Shown: positions 11,608 to 24,049 of the stretch, one piece after another
Layout of the letters: the number at the start of each line of letters is the position of its first letter
How positions within the stretch are numbered: position 1 is the first letter of the stretch
Assembly: GCA_036365515.1 (NCBI GenBank)
Contig: CM070877.1
Span: 71,856,022-71,920,021, forward strand
Direction: 5' to 3'
Origin: Torymus aiolomorphi
Lineage: Eukaryota > Arthropoda > Insecta > Hymenoptera > Torymidae
Length of the DNA stretch: 64,000 nucleotides
Notes under the pieces: model-generated
What the model saw: only the letters and a program-made list of their open reading frames with translations
The model's database searches: none
Told to the model about the DNA's origin: nothing
Program-made: the position numbers and the translations under genes

Positions 11608-13820
11608 ATGAACCTACTATGGAGCGCACCACCTAGACCTCGTCAAAGGCTACCTCGAACACCTGGACCTACTATTACATGCGCCCTGACATCTAAATGC
11701 AAAAAACTACGGAGCGCAATACGTAGACATCGTCATCGGCTACCTCGAACACCTGGACCTCCTATTACATTCGCCCTGACATCTAAATGCAAAAAACTAC
11801 GGAGCGCACCACCTAGACATCGTCATCGGCTACCTGGAACACCTGGACTTCCTGTAAAATACGCCCTGACATATAAATGCAAAAAGCTACGGTGCGCACC
11901 TGATCGACTATCCCGAACACCTGGACCATGTATTAGATGCACCCTGAGATCTAATCGCAAAAAAATACGGAGCGCACAACCTAGACTCCATTATCGGCCA
12001 CCCCAAAGACCTAGACCACGCATTCGATGCGTTCCAATACCTAGAGGTAAAAAACTACGAAGCGCACCACCTAGACATCGTCATCGGCTACCTCGAACAC
12101 CTAGAATTCCTGTACAATGCGCACTGACATATAAATGCAAAAAACTACGGTGCGCACCACCTAGACATCATCCTCGGCTACTCCGAACACCTGGACTTCC
12201 TGTAAAATGCGCGCTCACATATAAATGCAAAAAACTACGGTGCGCACCACCTAGACATCATCCTCGGCTACCCCGAACACCTGGACCTCCTATTAGATGC
12301 ACCGTGACATCTAAATGCAAAAAACTACGGAGCGCACCACCTAGACATCGTCATCGGCTACCTCGAACACCTGGATCTCCTATAAAATGAACCCTGACAT
12401 ATAAATGCAAAAGCTACGGTGCGCACCACCTAGACATCATCCTCGGCTACTCCGAACACCTGGACTTCCTGTAAAATGCGCGCTGACATATAAATGCAAA
12501 AAACTACGGTGCGCACCACCTAGACATCATCCTCGGCTACCCCGAACACCTGGACCTCCTATTAGATGCGCCGTGACATCTAAATGCAAAAAACTACGGA
12601 GCGCACCACCTAGACATCATCATCGGCTACCCCGAACACCTGGACCACGTATTAGATGCACCCTGAGATCTAATCGCAAAAACCTACGGAGCGCACAACT
12701 TAGACTCCATCATCGGCCTCCCCAAAGACCTAGACCACGGATTCGATGCGTTCCAATACCTAGAGGTAAAAAACTACGAAGCGCACCACCTAGACATCGT
12801 CATCGGCTACCTCGAACACCTAGACTTCCTGTAAAATGCGCGCTGACATATAAATGCAAAAAACTACGGTGCTCACCACCTAGACATCATCCTCGGCTAC
12901 CCCGAACACCTGGACCTCCTATTAGATGCGCCGTGACATCTAAATGCAAAAAACTACGGAGCGCACAACCTAGACTCCGTCATCGGCCACCCCAAAGACC
13001 TAGACCACGCATTCGATGCGTTCCAATACCTAGAGATAAAAAACTACGAAGAGCACCACCTAGACATCGTCATCGGCTACCTCGAACACCTAGACTTCCT
13101 GTAAAATGCGCGCTGACATATAAATGCAAAAAACTACGGTGCGCACCACGTAGACATCATGCTCGGCTACCCCGAACACCTGGACCTCCTATTAGATGCG
13201 CCGTGAGATCTAAATGCAAAAAACTACGGAGCGTACCACCTAGACATCGTCATGGGCTACCTCGAATATCTGGACCTCCTATTACATTCGCCCTGACATC
13301 TAAATGCAAGAAACTACGGAGCGCACCACCTAGACATCGTCATCGGCTACCTCGAACACCTGGACTTCCTGTAAATTGCGCCCTGACATATAAATGCAAA
13401 GGCTACGGTGCGCACCACCTAGACATCATCATCCGCTACCACGAACACCTGGACCACGTATTAGATACACCCTGAGATCTAATCGCAAAAAACTACGGAG
13501 CGCACAACCTAGACTCCATAATCGGCCACCCCAAAGACCTAGACCACGCATTCGATGCGTTCCAATACCTAGAGGTAAAAAACTACGAAGCGCACCACCT
13601 AGACGTCATCATCGGTTACCCCGAACACCTGGACCACGTATTAGATGCACCCTGAGATCTAATCACAAAAAACTACGGAGCGCACTACCTAGACTCCATC
13701 ATCGGCCACCTCAAAGACCTAGACCACGCATTCGATGCGTTCCAATACCTAAAGGTAAAACGCTACGGAGCGCACCACCTAGACATAATCTCGGCTACCC
13801 CGAAGGCTTTACCTCGAGTT
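11608..13820. repeat. ~2.2-kb tandem array of a ~90-bp, codon-length repeat
   Basis: About 24 units begin with AAAAAACTACGGAGCGCACC, with a period near 88-91 bp. Because the period is close to 30 codons, one frame stays open for long stretches (11608-12390, 12405-13475, 13394-13858) and gives repeats like RHRHRLPRTPGPPI followed by KCKKLRSAPP. A second frame reads NYGAHHLDIVIGYLEHLDLL and is stopped by TGA in most units. The variant units at 11985-12060, 12690-12780, 12955-13050 and 13495-13580 lack that stop and read DHAFDAFQYLEVKNYEAHHLD. No start context, domain or flanking gene is seen. A satellite is more likely than a protein gene, though a decayed repeat-protein origin is possible. Confidence 0.8.
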
Positions 13821-13859
13821 CCTCGGGTACAGTTCGGATGAGCCTCGAATTCGCGTGAA

Positions 13860-14075
13860 GCTAACCGCGGGTGTGCCTCGGATTAGCCTCGGCAGCACCT
13901 CGGCTGTACCTTGGCTCGAGCCGCGGCAAATCCGGGGCTGGAGCCGAGGTCCGAGCCGAGATAAAGCCGAGGTCCGAGCCGAGGTCCCAGCCGAGGTAAA
14001 GCCGAGGTCCGAGCCGAGGTAAAGCCGAGGTCCGAGCCGAGTTCTAGCCGAGGCTCGACCGAAGTCCGAGCCGAG
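13860..14075. repeat. GC-rich minisatellite GCCGAGGTCCGAGCCGAG
   Basis: Tandem copies of GAGCCGAGGTCC, GAGCCGAGATAAA and close variants at periods of 11-24 bp, directly following the 90-bp array. The composition is far richer in GC than its surroundings. Confidence 0.8.
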
Positions 14076-16057
14076 TACTCTATACCTTTGTAAAAGTCTA
14101 CATTGTTATGACTCATCTCGCGCAATTCGATCTTACATGTGAAGTGTCATGACAGAAATTTAAAAACGTCGATTTCTCGAAAACACGTACAAGTGGGTTA
14201 GGTCGTTATTCCGGGAAGCCACAGATATTATGTTCATAATATATGTAAATACATATATAGAGATATATACATAGAGAGAGGTTATGTACTAATAAACATA
14301 TATACTGTATATAATAAAAAATATACATATGTTTATGTCTCTTCTTCTCTCCCTCTCTCTCTATCTATATTTTTATCTTTCTCTTTCTTTTGTCTTTCTT
14401 TATTATTATACGGCCATTATCACTGCTTAACTCTTCATGGCCATTAATTCCTGGTGATTGTATGTGTGTATATATATACATAACATATATGACGTCACAG
14501 GAAGTCGGGAAAAACCGGATGCGAGGCTGAATACCATGGAGAAAGTTAAGAAATCGGAAAGCCGACAAAAAAAATTCAGTCCCTTATATCTTTTGAATGA
14601 GATAATCTTTTTAAATAAAATCTTTTGATTTGAGTAGAGCAATGAAATGGCTTTCGATTAAGAGGGATATGTTATATAGTTAAAACTAGCGCAATAGGTG
14701 TATAAGCTCATAGAATTTCTCGTACATCCATTTCAATGTATATCATCACGCGGTCGTCCTAAGGCTCTTCTATACTTGCCTTCGGAACGCTCCCGCGTTC
14801 CTTGATGAACGGTTTCTTTTTTATTTACAAGAGAAATGTTATTATTCAATTCATTATTTAAGATTGTATGGGCTATATGTAAAAATAATATCAGATCAAT
14901 AAAGTTTCGTCAGTAGGTCAATAATATCATTATAAACGTCTCTGCCAAATTTGAATATGATTTGCGAGCTAGTTTTCGAGATATTATAGTTTAAAATTAA
15001 CGTGGGTTCTTGTGGAGATTCTCTGAATATGACTAGACTCGTCGTAATTATTGAAAAAATTAAGTTGAAAAAATAGTGTTTAGCTGTTGTAAATTTATGT
15101 ATAAGTAAAAGAAAACCTTTGTAATCGATTGTAATTGAAATGAATTGCTTTTGCGAGCTAGTTTTAAAGTTATAGCATAAAAACTGTGTAAACTGTGTGA
15201 TACTAAAAAGTGAAAGAAATGAACATTACAATGTTCTAAACCCGATGTAAAGTTTTCTTCATAGTTCTAAAAAATATTTTACATATTTGTTTACTCTTAG
15301 TACTGTAGAATGTTAGTGTTTTCGACGAATTATACGACCAAAATATTTGTCTTAAATTTTTGAATGAGACCTTACGGCCAATACAACCTTAATGCACTTA
15401 TTTTGAATTCATTTAAACATTATGATGTTTTTCATCAAGCTGTGTTATAGTTTTATTGACTAAAAAATGTATGTATGAAGAAGTATTTGTTATTTTAATA
15501 TATGATTTGTCTTTATCTTTTGAATTTAGTTCTAGTGATTCATTCCATTCCATAGTTTCCTGCTTTAACAAATTTAAAGGTTCATTCAATTCTATAGTAT
15601 CAGAATGTCACTACAATGTTAAAGATTAATCAAGATCAATTTCATCTAAATAAGCTTTTTTCATGTTGTGATTTTGTTCAATAAGTAAAATTGCCACTAA
15701 GATAGATAAACAGTAACATAATTATGAAAATATCTGTTTTCTGTGTTTAATAATGTTAAACATGTAAAAAGGTAAAGTGTAAGTATAAAATTCAAGATAT
15801 TGAGAAAACCATGTTTTTAATTTTAACTAAATAAAAAGATCTTTACACTAATCCCACCATCATCACTAATAAAAAACCGCTCCCAATATATATTGGCACT
15901 TAGCTTCCTCAAACTAATGTATTTATTCCTCTTTTTAATTTTTATATGACAATAATTAATTGTATTATACAAAATTGTCTCTATCTATCAAATATTGTCT
16001 GAAAAACGCTATTCGAAAATATTTTTAAAAAATTTTCAACCTCAAATATTTTTAGGG
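14076..16057. other. AT-rich DNA, no gene seen
   Basis: 14220-14500 has TATA-type microsatellite runs. The remainder lacks repeats or frames that I can assign. Short open frames at 14365-14642 are not convincing. Confidence 0.45.
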
Positions 16058-16188
16058 TACGATCCCATGGCGTTCCGAAAAATTAGACGGAACCATTTAA
16101 GCCCGTGAGTGCAAGGGAGAGGTTCTTCCGTGAATGTCTCTTGCTCTGACTGGTTTAAGGTAGTTCTCTTCATAGGGGGTAAACGATA

Positions 16189-17371
16189 CAGTTGTTGACC
16201 ACTCGAGAGTGATTGGCCACATTCAAAAGAAAACGTTATATTAAGCAAAATTATGTGATAGAGCTTTTTTAACGATAATTTTTGAATTCTACGAAGATTC
16301 CTCTTTTAATTTATAAGTACTTTGCTACTTACTAATAATTCGAAAAGTAATTTTTGCAATATAAAAGTCGTCCTACGCGAAATCCTAAAAAAGTATGATT
16401 TTTATTGAAAACCCGTAAGAAGCGCATTGACAACTTTTTGTTGCTTCAAACCAATTATCATCTCTAATATCATTCTAACTATTGTATATAATTAAAGTGT
16501 CCCTAGAGAACAGTATCCAATTATTTTATTTAATATTTTTGCATAAACTTTGATAAAAATAGAGTGGTCCATAACTATCGCCAAAATTATGCCATATGAC
16601 AGTGATTGACCGGGCGGAGAATCACTATTTTACGGTTATGTTACCACGCAATCAGTAATTGTCATGGTACTTTTTGCTGGATTTGTATTGTTTTTTCAAG
16701 CATAAAAAAGTACAAATAAAGCATAAAATTAATAAAAATTAATTAATTAAATAATTTGAAATATTATTAAAAGCAATTATTATTTGAATCAATAATATAA
16801 AACATAATTTTTAACATCGTATATGAAAAAACATTACTATTTACAATTCTAGATTAGATTTTAAATAATTAGGATGCTGAAAGTGAAAAAAGGAGTAAAA
16901 TACCGAAAAACATACGATGAACAACAAATACAAGAAGCTACAGATGCAGTCCGAAATGGAATGTCATGGCGGCAGGCTTCTAAAATGTTTCGAGTTCCGC
17001 GAACTACTTTCAAATTTAGACAAAATAAGCTATTCACAAAACAGAAACCGGAATAAATATTTATTTACAAATTATGCATAATTATTTAACGATAATTTTT
17101 ATTCGTTATTTATTTTTATATAGTGGTCAACCACTATCTATTAATGGACAATGACCATGTCCAAGTGGTCAATCACTATACTTTTTCAGATAATCGATTA
17201 CTTTAATAAATTAAAAAAAACTTTGAATTTTTTTCGAATAAATTTATTGGTTTAAAAATTTATAGGGTTCTAAAAATATAATCTATAAGTTGTTATTAGT
17301 ATTTTATTATATTTCAAATTCTTATTAGCAAATTAATACTCCCCTTCGTTTGCTTAAGTGGCCAATAACTG
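16189..17371. mobile_element. pogo/Tigger-like short transposon
   Basis: The ends are CAGTTGTTGACCACT at left and AGTGGCCAATAACTG at right, each flanked by TA (16187-16188 and 17372-17373), as expected for Tc1/mariner-pogo insertions. Inside, the end-like motif GTGGTCAATCACT or its inverse recurs at about 16206, 16600, 17124 and 17165, which suggests several transposase-binding sites. Outside the TA, GGGTAAACGA and TCGTTTACCC are also inverted, so the true terminal repeat may extend to about 16175 and 17385. The only coding sequence is a short HTH_psq frame, so it is probably non-autonomous. Confidence 0.65.
16874..17056 (+). CDS. 60-aa HTH_psq (pipsqueak-type) DNA-binding protein, truncated transposase
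   Basis: The protein begins at ATG 16874 and reads YRKTYDEQQIQEATDAVRNG (residues 10-29) followed by MSWRQASKMFRVPRTTFKFR (30-49). The pattern 'Y....I..A..AV..G.S.R.A...F.VP..T' is the pipsqueak helix-turn-helix that opens pogo/Tigger transposases. In complete members it binds the terminal repeats. Here the frame stops eleven residues after the helix-turn-helix (KLFTKQKPE), so the CENP-B/DDE parts are missing. It lies centrally in the pogo-like element and is AT-rich like its surroundings. Known: domain family. Inferred: it is a leftover or a self-binding repressor-like peptide of the element. Confidence 0.65.
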   Translation: MLKVKKGVKYRKTYDEQQIQEATDAVRNGMSWRQASKMFRVPRTTFKFRQNKLFTKQKPE

Positions 17372-17845
17372 TATCGTTTACCCTATTGCAAAAACTGAAA
17401 AAGCTTCTGAAAAAATATACAAATATTCTTCAAAGTCACAGAAATGATACCATATGTTTGTTTACATACATTCAGGAACAAATTTTTGAGAAAAAAATTC
17501 TTGAATATGGTTATTTTTACGTGAGATTAAATGAATGCTATATCAACTGTGACAGAAAGTAATAGTATTACTCATCAAAAAAACTGGACTTCAAAAAGAA
17601 AAACATAGCTTATGAAAGACGAAATTCGGCTCTTTCTATTAAGTTTGTCAAATATCTGTCAAGCCGATCTTTTTAAAAAGATATTAATGATTATAAACAC
17701 AAATAGCAGACGACGTGCACGAGAGCAAGAGAGACAGAACGACGCCCATGGTATATGCTCTCGCTGAGCGCACAAACTGTAGTGCCCGAGGAGAACCATC
17801 TTAAATGGTTCCGTCTAATTTTTCGGAACGCCATGGGATCGCACT

Positions 17846-19322
17846 CAAGTCGTGGCAGTTCGATTTTTTTGCGCAACGAACTCAGTTTGAAGATATAAAA
17901 AATCTATATCCTCTATACCAAATTTCAGGACGATTAATTGATTTTTATTCTTGACATCGTGTGTCAGTAAAAACGCCTTTTTTTAAAATAATTTTTTTCT
18001 CAAAAACAAATAAAATTTATACCAAATATTATCTTGAATAAGCGTAATAAGTAAATAAAATTTTGAGTCGATAATCAAATATTTTTTGAAAAATTAATTT
18101 ATGAATTATAAGAACATTTTTCATTACATACTAAAGATAATTTGAAAATTAAAAACAGAAAACGTAGGTAGTTTAGAGATTTTTTGGTTATAAAAAATGA
18201 AAATCGATAAAACATTAAAGTCGAGTATTTTTTCGGGACTAAGAGAATAAGCTCTGTCCGACGAAAATAGGTGAAATGGTTTTTGAGATATCGGGTGTTT
18301 ACACACACACACACACACACGCACGCACGCACGCACACACACAAAATTTTCTCAAAATTCACAAACCTCAACATTATCGCCTTAAGGCGGTCCTTACACC
18401 TAGTGGCTTCTGAGGTCAAAATGAGCTATAAAAAAAAGAAAAAAGTAACGCCAAACTTTAAAAAATTACATTTTGAGAAATAAGCCTACAAAGAAAAATA
18501 CCATAAAACTTCCAAAATAACCAGCCATTAGGTTCCCAATTTTTTTCTCTTCATGAAACTCAGTTTCCTGTACACCTAAGATATGTTCTTCTATATAAAT
18601 ATGTTGAAACAGAAGCTCTGGCACCTTGCATGCATCCGTTCCTTTAAAAGTTATTGCTAATCTAACAGCATGCGTTCCATTCAAAGTTATTGCTAACAAT
18701 CTGTCCTTCGCTTTTGTACTTTTGATTCATCCACTGTTGAGTCACTTTTTAACACATTGTACTGAGTTATATTATTATTTATTATACTAAGATTAATGTA
18801 GAATATGCAGCAGGTCTTATGAAATATGGAATCCTAATCGCAACTTAAGAAGCCATCACTGTTATGGCCAAAAGTACATAAATACATAAAAGTCGATAAG
18901 CCCATTTTGTCAATGATCACTTGATTACGCATATTGTATATTAAATATATCTTGAATTCAAGCCTGTATTATATATTTATTGTGTGCTAAGCAGGCTTGT
19001 CGCTTTTCTGCGTAGATACATCTTGACACTTATTGTAATTGACAACTCTTCTGAATTGAATTATATCCTATAGTAAGCTAAACTCAATTATTTCACTTTC
19101 ATCTTTTTGAGAAAAAAGATGTATTTTTATTTTTATCCGTAAAGAATTATTACAGCTTCTTCCTTCGAATACTTAACTAAATCCACTTGTTTTTCTGTAT
19201 TAACTTTCATACAGCAATCTCATGCATCTTGAACTGAAGCTATAATTTCCAAATTTAAACAAAACTGGCACTGCACGCTTGTATTATAATCACAATTATA
19301 ATAGTATTATATTACATACCTA
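17846..19322. other. AT-rich spacer with a CA/GCAC microsatellite
   Basis: A CA/CG-CA tract lies at about 18301-18344. The remainder shows no gene. Frames at 18099-18483 merely cross the microsatellite. Confidence 0.5.
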
Positions 19323-19427
19323 GGCCGGTAAAATAAGAAATGTCTCAGATCACATGTAATTGTCGGCCGAGGCGAAGCCGAGTTTGAGAAACATGTGATC
19401 TGAGGCTTTCTTTTTTACCGGCCAAGG
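19323..19427. other. 105-bp hairpin element, GGCCGGTAAAA ends
   Basis: GGCCGGTAAAATAAGAAA at the left pairs with the inverse TTTCTTTTTTACCGGCC at the right, with inner arms CTCAGATCACATGT and ACATGTGATCTGAG. The tip contains CGGCCGAGGCGAAGCCGAG. It looks like a small foldback MITE. Confidence 0.65.
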
Positions 19428-19446
19428 TGTGTATACTATTTTTCTG

Positions 19447-19512
19447 CCCGACGGCGCCGGAAAGCGGCAACTTCGTTTCGCGCAGCGGCCGTAAAGTTGG
19501 CGCTTTCCGGCC
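19447..19512. other. GC-rich hairpin
   Basis: GGCGCCGGAAAGCGGCAACT pairs with AGTTGGCGCTTTCCGGCC around a TTCGTTTCGCGCAGCGG tip. It lies 20 bp beyond the previous hairpin and may belong to the same element. Confidence 0.55.
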
Positions 19513-20659
19513 GGAGGACCGAAAATACTTTTACATATATATCTTCACATATAATACATTAAATTTTCAGTCCTAAATTCACTTATGAATACAAATAATG
19601 AAACATTATGAAAAAATCTTTCTATTTGAGGAAGCCAAAACTCTGCAAAATAAACTGTTGAAATCACATAGTTATGTATCTCTTCTCATTTGAGCTTTTG
19701 AGCTGTCAGCTGTGCGGCTGTGCCACTGTGTTTACACTGGAATTAGTTATATATATAGGTATAGGTACAAAAGGGAGTATTAATATAGTGAATTGCTGTC
19801 GAATTTCGGTCACAGAATGGTCACTTTACTAGAAGCAGAAGTGGGAAATGGTCACAAGATGATTCCACTGGATTTCGAATTCCACAATATGGTTTATTTA
19901 ATTTTTATAATAAATACTGTATGTGAATTTAATTATTTTTTTTATCCTTATATAAGGATTTATATAAGTATATACTTATATAAATAATGTTTTTTGATAT
20001 TTTATAACACATTTAAGTAAATAACGTTTTCCTATCAGAAGTCTATAAAAAAGGCAAAAAACAAGAAAATCAATTTTCTCGTCATTTTAAAGATAGTAAG
20101 CTCTTTCAGCGGTTTATTTAAAATTTTTTTAATTATTGATCCAAACTATAGTTTTTTTAGGTTCGAAATAACATATATAATCAAAAAATTCAATAAAAAA
20201 AAAATTTGATTTTTTCAAAATTTTTAGCTGTAAAACCGCCTTAAACTATCTTTTTTAACATTTTTTTCTCGAAAATTTTTGTCACCGACAAAATTTGTCA
20301 ATTTTTGTTGCAAAGCTTCCTCTAAGGGGAATCAAAATAGATATAAAGTTACATTTCTACTAAAAACAATAAAATAAAAGTTAATATAAACATAACTCTC
20401 TTTATCTATAAGAGTCCCTCTAAAACCATAAAAAAAAACATTCCCTATATAAAAAATATATATGTGCAAATATAACGTAGAAAATTAATTCAAAATTTAC
20501 CAATATTACTTGTCTGATCAAGTAATGAATAAATATTTATTTAAATAAAAATTTTTCATCGATTTATCAATTGATTATCAATTTCTATCAATTAATATAT
20601 ATCATATTTTCCTGCTCACAACACATGCGCTATCTCTATACCATTCCACCATAACTCTA
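19513..20659. other. AT-rich DNA, no gene seen
   Basis: No repeats, domains or RNA genes were recognised here. Confidence 0.5.
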
Positions 20660-20795
20660 AGGGTGTTTCTACAATCTTGCGCGTGCGTATGCGCTGCCGT
20701 ATATAAGGTATGCCTATATATAGCGCTCTCCTATATATAGGTATACCTTATACACGGCGAGCGCACACGCAGCCGCATCGATGTAGAAGCTCCCT
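20660..20795. other. Long hairpin with TATATATAG arms
   Basis: GTATATAAGGTATGCCTATA (from 20698) and the inverse TATAGGTATACCTTATAC (to about 20755) form a stem of over 20 bp round CGCTCTC. Weaker outer pairing (GCGCGTGCGTATGCGCTGCC with GGCGAGCGCACACGCAG, and TTCTAC with GTAGAA) extends it to about 135 bp. Confidence 0.65.
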
Positions 20796-20822
20796 TATAC
20801 TCATAGACTGCGCGCTCTTATG

Positions 20823-20868
20823 GGCGGCGTGAAGCCCAAGATGGCGGCGTGAAGCCCAAGATGGCGGC
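20823..20868. repeat. Two tandem 20-bp copies containing AAGATGGCGGC
   Basis: GGCGGCGTGAAGCCCAAGAT occurs twice in a row (20823-20842, 20843-20862), followed by GGCGGCT. Each copy makes AAGATGGCGGC, which resembles the YY1/Pho-type recognition core GCCAT in reverse. No gene start could be fixed downstream, so a promoter role is only a suggestion. Confidence 0.5.
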
Positions 20869-21477
20869 TCAGGGTTATGCTATCTCTTTTGCACATCTAC
20901 AGTGGTGGGGGTAGAGGGGAAATGGTGACGGCAGAGGAGGAGAGGGCGTTAAGGGCAACACTCCCCCCCCACCAAGCACCCATTAGAAAGAGAGAGCATG
21001 ACCCCAGCTATTGCCCTCTCTCTTGCTCGGCTTCAGCGCTTTACACGGGAGCGCGCAGTCTATAAGTATAAGTCTATGGCGCACACACGCGCGCACGGTT
21101 GTAAAGACTCTCTATAGGGCATTTGCGACTGCGCCAAAAAATTTGAGATTTCGAGATATTCGAGATATTCGAGAAAAAAACAACATGGCGTCACAGCATG
21201 GCGTTGACCATGCCAAGGATGCATAATTTTTTATAAAGGGATTAAATAAAATAAATTCATCATTTTATTGTTAAGATATTCATCGGGTTTTTATTTCATG
21301 GGAATACCTTCCAATACGTTTGTTGTTTAATTAATTGTTTATCTTAATATTTATTTTGTAATTAATCCTTTAGATTCTAAATGATCATTGTAGAATGATT
21401 CTAAATGATCATTGTAGAATGATTCTAAATATTGCACTACTCGTTATACGAACGCAGTTCATAAAGGACTTGCCACA
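20869..21477. other. Unassigned DNA with a 24-bp tandem duplication
   Basis: No confirmed gene is visible. GATTCTAAATGATCATTGTA plus GAAT is repeated twice at 21373-21420. The frames at 20877-21226 show no domain I know. Confidence 0.4.
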
Positions 21478-21672
21478 AATGACCCGTGGCGTGCTGTGCC
21501 GTGCCGTGTCTTGCGCTTTTGAAAAATGAGTGTGCCGTCTACCAACACTATTGCGTCCATGCTCCAAGCAACAAGGATCAAAGCGCAAATGAATGCAGAT
21601 CAAAGCACGCACGCAATAATGTTGGTAAACGGCCCACTTGTTTTTCAAAAGCGCCCGACACGGCATGACACG
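21478..21672. other. ~195-bp hairpin MITE-like element
   Basis: ATGACCCGTGGCGTGCTGTG at the left end is mirrored by CACGCCACGGGTCAT at the right. Inner blocks GCGCTTTTGAAAAA and TTTTTCAAAAGCGC, and ACCAACACTATTGCGT and ACGCAATAATGTTGGT, pair as well. No coding content. Confidence 0.65.
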
Positions 21673-21682
21673 CCACGGGTCA

Positions 21683-22643
21683 TATATGTGGTGTGCTGTG
21701 AGTTCTGTGCTGTGAGTTCTGTCCTGTGCGTTCCAATTTTAATAAGCGAGAAGCTCATCTAGGTCTCATGCGCCGTTATATACTATGGCTATGGCAGAGT
21801 TATTCGTAACGTCCTGGACCTAAGTATCTTGGTGCGCTTTTAGATGCTTAATGCTCCAATCAGACGTTTTATTTTCTTTATGCTTAATATTTGCTCCGTA
21901 AAGGAAAATTACATTTAGACAAGCATAATTAATAGAAGGGCGAGTAGGTTGGTTTTTAAGTCTTCATTTTAATACTCTATTTGTTATACTTGTTGGGTTG
22001 AATTTTTGACAGTCATAAAATTATTCTCTTAATTATATAACACCACAATGATCTAAATAAAACGTTTTTACCAATAATAAGTGTAGGTACTTATAGAACA
22101 AAAAAATGTCAATAAAAAAATAAAAAATACTACTTGATTAATCAGCATGTGGAAGGGTCAGCGAATTTATTACGCTTATTTATTTTTATTGACAATCCTT
22201 GTTCTATTGCCTGTTCATTGCTTACATTTATTATTGTTAAAAAATGTTTTATTTAGATCTTTGCGACGTTGTATAGTTAAGAGAATGTTTAAAATAAATA
22301 ATTAAGAGAATAATTTTATGACTATTAAAACTTCAACCTAATAAGTATAACAAATAGAGTATTAAAATAGACACTCAAAACCAGCCCTTCTATTAATTGT
22401 GCTCCTCTAAATATAATTTTCCTTTTCGCAGTAAATATTAAGCATAAAGAAAATAAAACAGCTGATCGGAGTATTAAGTATCTAAAAGCGTACCAAGATG
22501 CTTATGTCCAGGACGTTACGAATAACTCGGCCATAGCCATAGGCTATAACGGCGCATGAGACCTAGATGAGCTTCTCGCTTATTAAAATTGGTACGCACA
22601 GCACAGAACTCACAGCTCAGAACACACAGCACACCATATATGT
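21683..22643. mobile_element. ~0.96-kb element with ~340-bp inverted repeats
   Basis: CATATATGTGGTGTGCTGTG at the left and the inverse CAGCACACCATATATGTGG at the right begin long mirrored arms. These include AAGCGAGAAGCTCATCTAGG with CCTAGATGAGCTTCTCGCTT, and ACAAATAGAGTATTAAAA near 21968 and 22350. The short spacer (about 22040-22290) has no transposase. It directly abuts the hairpin at 21478-21672. Confidence 0.65.
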
Positions 22644-24049
22644 GGCCAGAGTTGGTTTTACGACACTGTGGAGAGGTTTCATACCGTACAATACTAAAAT
22701 CAGTATAATACTCAAAATTTTTCATGAAACAGGTATTTTACTGAAAAAAACACAACAGTAATAAATTAATAATAAAAAAATGATATTATTATACACAATA
22801 TTGCAGTAATAATTAAGAAATGAAGTACTAATCTAATAAAAATTTTTAGAATTATAATAAAAGTAGAAGTAACTTTCAGTTCATTATATTGTATTTATAA
22901 TTAAGAAAATTTTCCAAATAAAATCACGAGTTTTGCAAGAAAACGAAAGAAAACAAATGATATTGTGAGCATAATAACATTTAATTATTGACAAATTAAG
23001 TACTTAAGTACTTACGCTGCTAAGTACTTAAGTACCTAGGAAGATTCAGAGAAATAAATAAATATTTTATTCTCCATATATCGTCCTTTAGGTGAGATAT
23101 TGTAATTAAAAATGTTAGAGTGAATAAATCAGCTATAAAATCATATATTTTGTATTGCTGCTTTCATCTGATTTGAAACTGTACATTCGATTTGTAAGAC
23201 TATATTGAATTAAATAATTCTTTATTACTATTGTAATTACTCGAAAGTCAAATTGCTACTGTATATTTTGTATCTCGATAAGATGATAACTTCTCTTGTA
23301 GAGAAATTGTCAAGGAACTGAAAAATGAATAATTTGATTTATTAAATAATAAAAAAAAAAGTTCATTGATGAAACACACAATAGAACTAAATCAAAAACA
23401 CAACAAAAATTTAAACAGGATACAATATAACGGAGTAAAAAAAGAAACTTAAATTGATCAACACTATTGCAAACATTAAAAATTAATATTTACATTAATA
23501 ATCCTCCATTAAGGAAACGATAGTTTTTCTCCGAATAATAGTCGGTTCAAAAGCTAACCAAAATAAAAATGAAAAAAATCATTCTCAACTTTTATAATAA
23601 TAAAAATAAATCTGTTCGGAAAAGAGCGTTCGCGAGGGAAAATTCGGCATCAAGGTCGCCGTTACCAGTTGCTCAAGGCATCTCCTGAAAATTATGAGAT
23701 CAGTCAAGGCCAATCAGCGACGCCGTTTCAATGAGTGCCAAAACTCTTTACCACTCCCTCAGCGCTTGATCGCGCTGTCGCTGCTCCGAGTTGCTCGGTT
23801 CCGCTAGGAGAGCCGCATCGAGCACACACAACCCATAACCACATACAAGAAATTTCACACGTGCAAGAGTTTGTATAGTTAAAAGCGACACGACGGACTT
23901 TAAATAAAGGCTGAGTTTGTTGTATAGAATCCGCGAGTTATTTATTTAACTACGTACTCGATCAATATATTATTTCATATATATTTATAATATGTTTGGA
24001 AAAAATTTTAAATATAAAGTAGAAGAGAAACGTTCTAAACAGAAAAGTA
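22644..24049. other. Intergenic region with a possible LTR-like fragment
   Basis: 22644-23600 is AT-rich with one palindrome (AGTACTTAAGTACTTA near 22999-23038). 23612-23960 is GC-richer. It begins TGTTCGGAAAAGAG, has AATAAAGG near 23904 and ends in a T-rich tract, which resembles a solo LTR of a BEL/gypsy type. No second copy, primer site or target duplication is seen, so this remains weak. Confidence 0.3.

Larger units (their letters stand above)
16058..17845. repeat. Inverted repeat flanking a pogo-like element
   Basis: GATCCCATGGCGTTCCGAAA and the following ATTAGACGGAACCATTTAAG (16067-16106) reappear inverted at about 17802-17843. The arms enclose the pogo-like element and some unassigned DNA, which suggests an older foldback element that was the insertion target. 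Confidence 0.6.

Noticed and set aside
13883..14125. 80-aa minus-strand frame with RLGPRLGPRL repeats
   Set aside because: It is a translation of the GCCGAGGTCCGAGCC minisatellite.
23612..23960. Solo LTR of a BEL/gypsy element
   Set aside because: Only the TG start and an AATAAA-like site fit. No second LTR, target duplication or primer site was found.
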